The position numbers were made by a program, and so were the translations under genes. From Neoroseomonas eburnea (GTDB lineage Bacteria > Pseudomonadota > Alphaproteobacteria > Acetobacterales > Acetobacteraceae): DNA of 64,000 nt. The notes beneath the pieces were generated by a model. It searched no databases. It was given only the letters and a program-made list of their open reading frames with translations, and was not told the DNA's origin. Where the stretch lies: contig NZ_JAAEDL010000022.1 of the NCBI RefSeq assembly GCF_018129005.1, forward strand, positions 1 through 64,000, given 5' to 3'. Of the stretch, positions 60,036 to 64,000 are shown piece after piece (position 1 is the first letter of the stretch; every line of letters begins with the position of its first letter).

Positions 60036-60698
60036 TCAGCCGATCCGCGCGAGCCAGCGCCGCCGCCGCAGCATGCGGGCGAGCAGCCTCCCGGTCACGT
60101 ACCAATGGACCATGAAGCCTTCCGCCAGCAGGCGGGGCAGCGCCACGCGCAGGTTGTCCTCCGCCGCCACCGGCGCGGGCGAGAGGCCGAGGCCGCGTGC
60201 CATCAGCATGGCCCGATGCAGGTGCAGGCGGCTGGTCACCAGCGTCTCCGGCCCTGCGGCCGGGGGCGCGTCGCGGTGGTTGCGCAGGTTCTCGAGCGTA
60301 TGGCGGGACCGGGTCTCGAGGCCGATGCGCGCGGCATCGAGCCCCCGCGCGGCCAGCCAGTCCCGCCCGGCCTCGGCCTCGCTCGGCGTGCCGGGGGCGG
60401 CGCGCCCGCCCAGCACCACCACGCCTGCGCCGGGATGCGCCTTCGCGAGGGCCAGCGCCCGGGCCAGCCGCGCGATGAAGTCGGGCGAGGGCGCGCCGCC
60501 CGGCAGCAGGCGATGGCCGAGCACCAGGATGCGAGCCGGCGCCGCGCCGGGTTCCACGCCCGCGCGCCGCGCCGTCCGCAGCACGGCCAGGGTCGCGGCG
60601 AGCGGCGCCAGCCCCGCCGTCAGCAATGCTGCGAGCAGCGCCGCCGCCAGGGTGATCGCGCCGTCATGGCCGAGGAAGGGCGGCGCGCGTCCCGTCAC
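60036..60698 (-). CDS. YdcF/DUF218-family membrane protein
   Basis: The 220-residue protein has an N-terminal membrane helix or two (ITLAAALLAALLTAGLAPLAATLAV). The DUF218 domain follows: ILVLGHRLLPGGAPSPDFIARL, GVVVLGGRAAPGTPSEAEAGRDWLAARG, ETRSRHTLENLRNHRD and LVTSRLHLHRAMLMAR. Members bind nucleotide cofactors and some modify peptidoglycan or vancomycin-like glycans; function is unsettled. It overlaps the hydrolase stop by four bases. Confidence 0.85.
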   Translation of the reverse strand: MTGRAPPFLGHDGAITLAAALLAALLTAGLAPLAATLAVLRTARRAGVEPGAAPARILVLGHRLLPGGAPSPDFIARLARALALAKAHPGAGVVVLGGRAAPGTPSEAEAGRDWLAARGLDAARIGLETRSRHTLENLRNHRDAPPAAGPETLVTSRLHLHRAMLMARGLGLSPAPVAAEDNLRVALPRLLAEGFMVHWYVTGRLLARMLRRRRWLARIG

Positions 60699-61828
60699 GC
60701 CGCCAGCCAGGTCCGCGCCGCGGCCTCGGCGCCGGAGGGTAGCGCCACCTGCCGGTCCACGGCCCAGGCGGTGATGTCACGCGCCACGCGGTCCCCCCGC
60801 ATGTCGCGCAGCATCATGTGGTAGCCGTCCGGGTAGAAGCCGACGCGTTGGCGGGCGGGCTCGGGCAGGGTGGCGACCAGCCGCCGGGTCGGCGCCGCGG
60901 GCACCAGCCGGTCCCGCCCGCCATAGAGCAGCAATGCCGGCCCACGGAAGCGCGGCGCCGCCGCCACCGCCGCGTCCATCAGGTCCACCAGGCCGGCAAG
61001 TGCATCGACGCGGGTATGGCGGATCAGCAGCGGGTCGCTCGACCAGCGCTGCCAGGCGGCGATGTTGTCGGTCGGTTGGAAGCCGGGCGCGGAATTCGCG
61101 AAGCCCATCATCGGCACCAGCGTGACCATGACGTCGAGCATGTTGCGCGCGAACCAGCCGAGGCTGTCCCGCCCCACCACGGCCGGGGCGAGCAGCACAT
61201 GGCCATCCGCCGGCGGCGGGTTGGCAGAGCCGCCCGCCACCAGGAGCACCGCGCCGCCCATGCTTTCCCCCATCATCACCAGCGGCAGGCCGGGATGGCG
61301 GGCGCGGATCAGGCGGGCAGCCTCGGTGGCGTCGGCGGCCATGGTCTCGTGCCCGGCCCAGATGCCGCGATGGGGCGCGCCCCCGAAGCCGCGCTGGTCG
61401 TAGCCGTAGAGGGCGACGCCCTCGTTGGCGAACCAGGGCGCCGCATCCTGCAGGAAGGCGCGGGCGTGCTCGTTCATGCCGTGCAGGCCGACCACGACGG
61501 CGCGCGGCGGGCTTGGCGGCAGCCAGGCATGCAGGGGCAGGCGGGCGCCGTCGGCCATGACCAGGACATCGCCGAAGAGGGAGGGGGTGGCGACGGGCGG
61601 CCCCATCGGGGCGCGGGCCGGGGTGCAGGCGGCCGTGCCCAGGGCGGCGAGAAGGGCGCGACGGGGGAAGGCAGGGCGAGGCGAACCTCCCCCGATCCCC
61701 CTCCCGTCCTTGTCCCTTGGGAGCTGGCGACTGAGGTCAGTCTCCAAGTGACAGAAAAGGGAGGGGGTCTGGGGGAGCTTCACCCTCCCCCAGCCCTTCC
61801 GTCGTCCATCATGCCCCAGGCGGATCAT
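60695..61828 (-). CDS. Alpha/beta hydrolase lipoprotein with an element-encoded insertion
   Basis: The 377-residue monoacylglycerol-lipase-like hydrolase has VVGLHGMNEHARAFLQDA, the nucleophile elbow VMMGESMGGAVLLVAGG, the acid in LLLYGGRDRLVPAAP and the His in PDGYHMMLRD. The lipoprotein signal ends RALLAALGTAAC, but between it and the ATG at 61828 lie 44 codons (61667-61798) that come from a palindromic element. Without them the start would read MIRLGHDGRRPRRALLAALGTAAC. No standard start codon follows the element. It may hydrolyse lipid esters in the periplasm if still exported. Confidence 0.82.
   Translation of the reverse strand: MIRLGHDGRRKGWGRVKLPQTPSLFCHLETDLSRQLPRDKDGRGIGGGSPRPAFPRRALLAALGTAACTPARAPMGPPVATPSLFGDVLVMADGARLPLHAWLPPSPPRAVVVGLHGMNEHARAFLQDAAPWFANEGVALYGYDQRGFGGAPHRGIWAGHETMAADATEAARLIRARHPGLPLVMMGESMGGAVLLVAGGSANPPPADGHVLLAPAVVGRDSLGWFARNMLDVMVTLVPMMGFANSAPGFQPTDNIAAWQRWSSDPLLIRHTRVDALAGLVDLMDAAVAAAPRFRGPALLLYGGRDRLVPAAPTRRLVATLPEPARQRVGFYPDGYHMMLRDMRGDRVARDITAWAVDRQVALPSGAEAAARTWLAA
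61667..61798 (-). repeat. Family A palindromic element, copy 8, in frame inside a coding region
   Basis: On the minus strand it runs AAGGGCTGGGGGAGGGTGAAGC to GGGGGAGGTTCGCC...CTGCCTTC, 132 bases or 44 codons. The arms CTCCCCCAGACCCCCTCCC and GGGAGGGGGATCGGGGGAG pair; the loop contains GGAGACTGACCTCAGTCGCC. It is read in the frame GRGIGGGSPRPAF, the same frame as GRGFGGGSP in copies 1 and 6. Confidence 0.85.
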
Positions 61829-61911
61829 CGTCGCCGGAGATGGTACCGCCCTCCAGGCTGGTCCACCACGCCCGCCGCGACTATGGTGCGCGCCCTGGCG
61901 AGAGGACCCCC

Positions 61912-62139
61912 ATGCGCGACCCCCAGATGACCGGATATGCCCCGAAGCCCGTGGCCGGGCTCACCCCCGACCAGCGGGTCGAGGTGACCTCCCGCAAGGT
62001 CGCCTGCGACGGGGAGGCCGCTTCCGGCCTGGGTCATCCGCGCATCTGGCTGCACATCGAGGACCGCGAGGTCACTTGCCCTTACTGCTCCATCACCTAC
62101 GTCCTCGCCGAGGGCGCAGGCGAGGACCATGGACACTAG
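61912..62139 (+). CDS. Zinc-finger (CHCC/NDUFS6-like) protein
   Basis: The 75-residue protein has VACDGEAASGLGHPRIWLHI followed by VTCPYCSITYVL, the Cys-His-Cys-Cys zinc site of the zf-CHCC family found in many alphaproteobacteria and in the complex I accessory subunit NDUFS6. The start at MRDPQMTGY fits the family; the upstream ATG at 61840 gives unrelated residues. It stands alone, divergent from the hydrolase. Confidence 0.88.
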   Translation: MRDPQMTGYAPKPVAGLTPDQRVEVTSRKVACDGEAASGLGHPRIWLHIEDREVTCPYCSITYVLAEGAGEDHGH

Positions 62140-62292
62140 GTTTTCCCTAGAGAAAGCTTGCGTTTCGCGAAGATCGAAGTTCAGGATGGTTCAGGCCAAA
62201 TCGGGAACATCCGCCTCGAAGTAGTGCACTATCGGGGCAGTCCGGCCCGCCATGTTCTCGCGCCGTTCATGCCGCTACGCCCCGGCCCGCCC

Positions 62293-63087
62293 TCAGCCAG
62301 GCCGCAGGGCGAGCGTGACCGCAGCCCATGAGGCGCTTGCGTGGTCGCCCAGCGGATACACCCAGGCGCCCGGATCGTAGGCGCCAGACCCCGGCCACAC
62401 AGTCCAGCCGGCCAGCGTCACCTCGATGGTGCCGCCTCCGCTCGCGCGATGCTGCAGCGTGTCCGGTAGATCAGGGTGCGTGTAAGTCTGGACCAGATCA
62501 TCATTGCGCTGACCGACCGCCGCGGCGGCGAGGATGATCGCACCGGGCGTAACGGGTGTGATGGCGGCAGGATCAGGCAGGCGGCTGTCCGGCAGATTGG
62601 ACGCGACCGGCACCGCGTCGAGCGGCGTCGCCGGGTCCATGCCGCGCCACACGAGCACGTGGGCGGTGCCGCACGCGAATTCCGACCCGATGTAGGGCAG
62701 CACCACCTCGGTATCCGGCGTGCTGCCCATAACCGCATAGCTGACGGACAACTGCGCTCTGGCGTTCGTGAGCCCCGCACCGGCCGGCTCGCCGCTTTGG
62801 ATCGGCGATCCTTCCGCAAGGGCATAGGCGCCTGTACTGTCGCCAGTCGCGTGGTGCCCCCCGCCCGTCAACGCCGCCGACTTCGCCACCCCCTCGCCGG
62901 CGAGCACCACGACGAGATCACCGGCGACGGGCGCGGAGCCGATGCCGCCGGTCAGGGCCGTCAGGGGCACCGTCGTGTTGCCCGCGCCGAGGCCGACATT
63001 CAACGTTGCCATCGCGTAGCCGACGAAGCCAGGCGCACCGGGCGGACTGGACGCACCGAACCGATACGGGTTGATCAGCCAGGCCAT
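62293..63087 (-). CDS. Phage tail-region protein of unknown function
   Basis: The 264-residue protein starts MAWLINPYRFG, a beginning often seen in small prophage tail proteins. The rest is Gly, Ala, Thr and Val-rich with repeated beta-strand patterns (GNTTVPLTALTGGIGSAPVAGDLVVVLAGEG) and SYAVMGSTPDTEVVLPYIG. No enzymatic motif is seen. Its ATG overlaps the stop of the tail-fibre gene (TAATG). The 150 bases beyond its end (62140-62292) show no gene and may include the prophage boundary. Confidence 0.7.
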   Translation of the reverse strand: MAWLINPYRFGASSPPGAPGFVGYAMATLNVGLGAGNTTVPLTALTGGIGSAPVAGDLVVVLAGEGVAKSAALTGGGHHATGDSTGAYALAEGSPIQSGEPAGAGLTNARAQLSVSYAVMGSTPDTEVVLPYIGSEFACGTAHVLVWRGMDPATPLDAVPVASNLPDSRLPDPAAITPVTPGAIILAAAAVGQRNDDLVQTYTHPDLPDTLQHRASGGGTIEVTLAGWTVWPGSGAYDPGAWVYPLGDHASASWAAVTLALRPG

Positions 63088-64000
63088 TAGACGCGCACGC
63101 CGATCAGCGCAACCTTCAGGCCGGCCGCATCGGCCCCCGCTGCGTCGATGTCGATGGTGATCTCGGCGTCGTCGGCCAGCGCCGTCGTGCCGATGGCGGC
63201 GGGCGTGGCTGCCGTCGTGCTCGTCTTCTCGCCCTCGTCGATGGTCAGCAGCGTCGAGAGGATGGACGCCCCGTTCTGGTTGATGTCGATCGTGACGGCG
63301 CCGCTGGTGCTGGCCACGCCGAGGCTCGCGCGCACCGCCTGAAGCGTCATCGCGAAGGGCATACGGAAGGTGATCTTCGCGGGGCCGTCCGTGATCTCCG
63401 TCGTCTCGTCGGAGACGGCGAACTGGATCACCTCCGGCTTGACGATCCACTCCCCCCCGCCGCCGGTCCAGGCCCCGATGCGCATGATGTAGCAGAGGGC
63501 GTAGTAGGGCGGGACGATCGGGATCGTATGGGCGTGATCGCCCTGCGTCGGGATGGTGTGGGCATGGCCGCCGCCGCCGCCGGCATTCTGGATGCTGATC
63601 CCGGTCGCGGCGGGGTTGATCGCGCCGCTGGTGCTCCAGGTCCAGCCCTCCCCAGCGACCTCGACGGTCCCGTATTCCAGCCCGGCCAGGCCGTCCGCGG
63701 CGGTGGGCGTGAAGGCGACACCGCTGCCGCCGTGCGTGTGCTGCGGGTCGGTCACGCCATGCGAGTGCGCCGGGATTTCGCCCGTCGTCAGGGTGTGGGA
63801 GCCGGTGCTGCCGCCGTGGTTGTGCGCGCCCGCCGCGCTGGTGATGCCGCTGAAATCGCCCCCGATCGTGTGAGGCGCCGGGTAGAGACCAGTGCCGGCC
63901 CCGAGCACGAAGCGGTTGCCTAGGTTCGGCGTGCCGTTGGTGCCGTCGCAGAGCGCCCAGCCCGCCGGAATGCTGCCGACCGAGCCCGACCAGGCGACGA
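63087..64000 (-). CDS. Phage tail fibre / collar-domain protein (5' end outside the window)
   Basis: At least 303 residues are in the window. The first visible part, GSVGSIPAGWALCDGTNGTPNLGNRF, is the tail-collar motif of short tail fibres. It is followed by a His-rich fibre with HxH repeats (AHNHGG, AHSHGV, QHTHGG, HAHTIP), a pattern that binds metal ions along a trimeric needle, and a C-terminal beta-rich domain ending AGLKVALIGVRV. The frame stays open to 64000, so the true start lies outside; a GTG at 63908 is internal. It should bind the host surface. Confidence 0.8.
   Translation of the reverse strand, partial: VAWSGSVGSIPAGWALCDGTNGTPNLGNRFVLGAGTGLYPAPHTIGGDFSGITSAAGAHNHGGSTGSHTLTTGEIPAHSHGVTDPQHTHGGSGVAFTPTAADGLAGLEYGTVEVAGEGWTWSTSGAINPAATGISIQNAGGGGGHAHTIPTQGDHAHTIPIVPPYYALCYIMRIGAWTGGGGEWIVKPEVIQFAVSDETTEITDGPAKITFRMPFAMTLQAVRASLGVASTSGAVTIDINQNGASILSTLLTIDEGEKTSTTAATPAAIGTTALADDAEITIDIDAAGADAAGLKVALIGVRV

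Overview
The window is very GC-rich (visibly about 70%) and densely packed. The gene families, the frequent 4-base stop/start overlaps (ATGA, GTGA) and the palindromic repeats between genes suggest an alphaproteobacterium of the Acetobacteraceae (Roseomonas-like). That placement is an inference from content; no rRNA or tRNA gene was seen here.

Layout. 1-8.8 kb (+): an exopolysaccharide or O-antigen locus with an O-antigen-ligase/Wzy-like protein, an initiating sugar transferase, a DegT-type aminotransferase, two family-4 glycosyltransferases, a UDP-GlcNAc 2-epimerase and a FlaA1/CapD-type nucleotide-sugar dehydratase. 9.1-18.7 kb (-): one unbroken nine-gene run in which an RND efflux adaptor and pump are followed directly by a seven-gene Mrp/Mbh-like cation/proton antiporter. 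18.9-28.8 kb: a membrane-anchored hydrolase, an AI-2E-family permease, a GntP permease with a patatin, a divergent second patatin lipoprotein, a second DegT aminotransferase, a DUF1194 protein, a small lipoprotein and a DUF3775 protein. 29.1-36.2 kb: an aldo/keto reductase, a WD40 protein, a CobW GTPase, a receiver-domain protein and a class III transaminase on the minus strand, then a GST and a VOC protein on the plus strand. 36.4-44.2 kb (+): two methyltransferases, an HMG-CoA-lyase/CoA-transferase pair and a two-subunit xanthine dehydrogenase. 44.3-46.9 kb: an S1-type protease coupled to a 57-residue secreted mini-protein, a small membrane protein and a polysaccharide deacetylase.

47.0-59.9 kb holds an aryl-polyene-type (APE) pigment cluster: ACP, COG4648 membrane protein, AMP-ligase, two hotdog dehydratases, acyltransferase, LolA, MMPL exporter, ketosynthase plus chain-length factor, and ketoreductase. 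Next to it are a family-2 glycosyltransferase, a flavoprotein carrying the WxWxIP halogenase motif, and two paralogous small lipoproteins. The set should activate an aryl acid, extend it on an ACP by ketosynthase/reductase/dehydratase cycles, and export a lipid-linked pigment to the outer membrane. 60.0-62.1 kb has a YdcF protein, an alpha/beta hydrolase and a zinc-finger protein. 62.3-64.0 kb is the edge of a prophage (tail fibre/collar genes).

The most unusual feature is a family of MITE-like palindromic elements with ends resembling AAGGTCGGGG...CCCCGACCTT. Eight copies lie at the 5' ends of genes inside operons. In three genes the element is read through in frame and no conventional start codon follows it, so it appears to encode an inserted N-terminal peptide. 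A second family of paired hairpins fills the spacers after gene ends, and a third, older repeat occurs three times.
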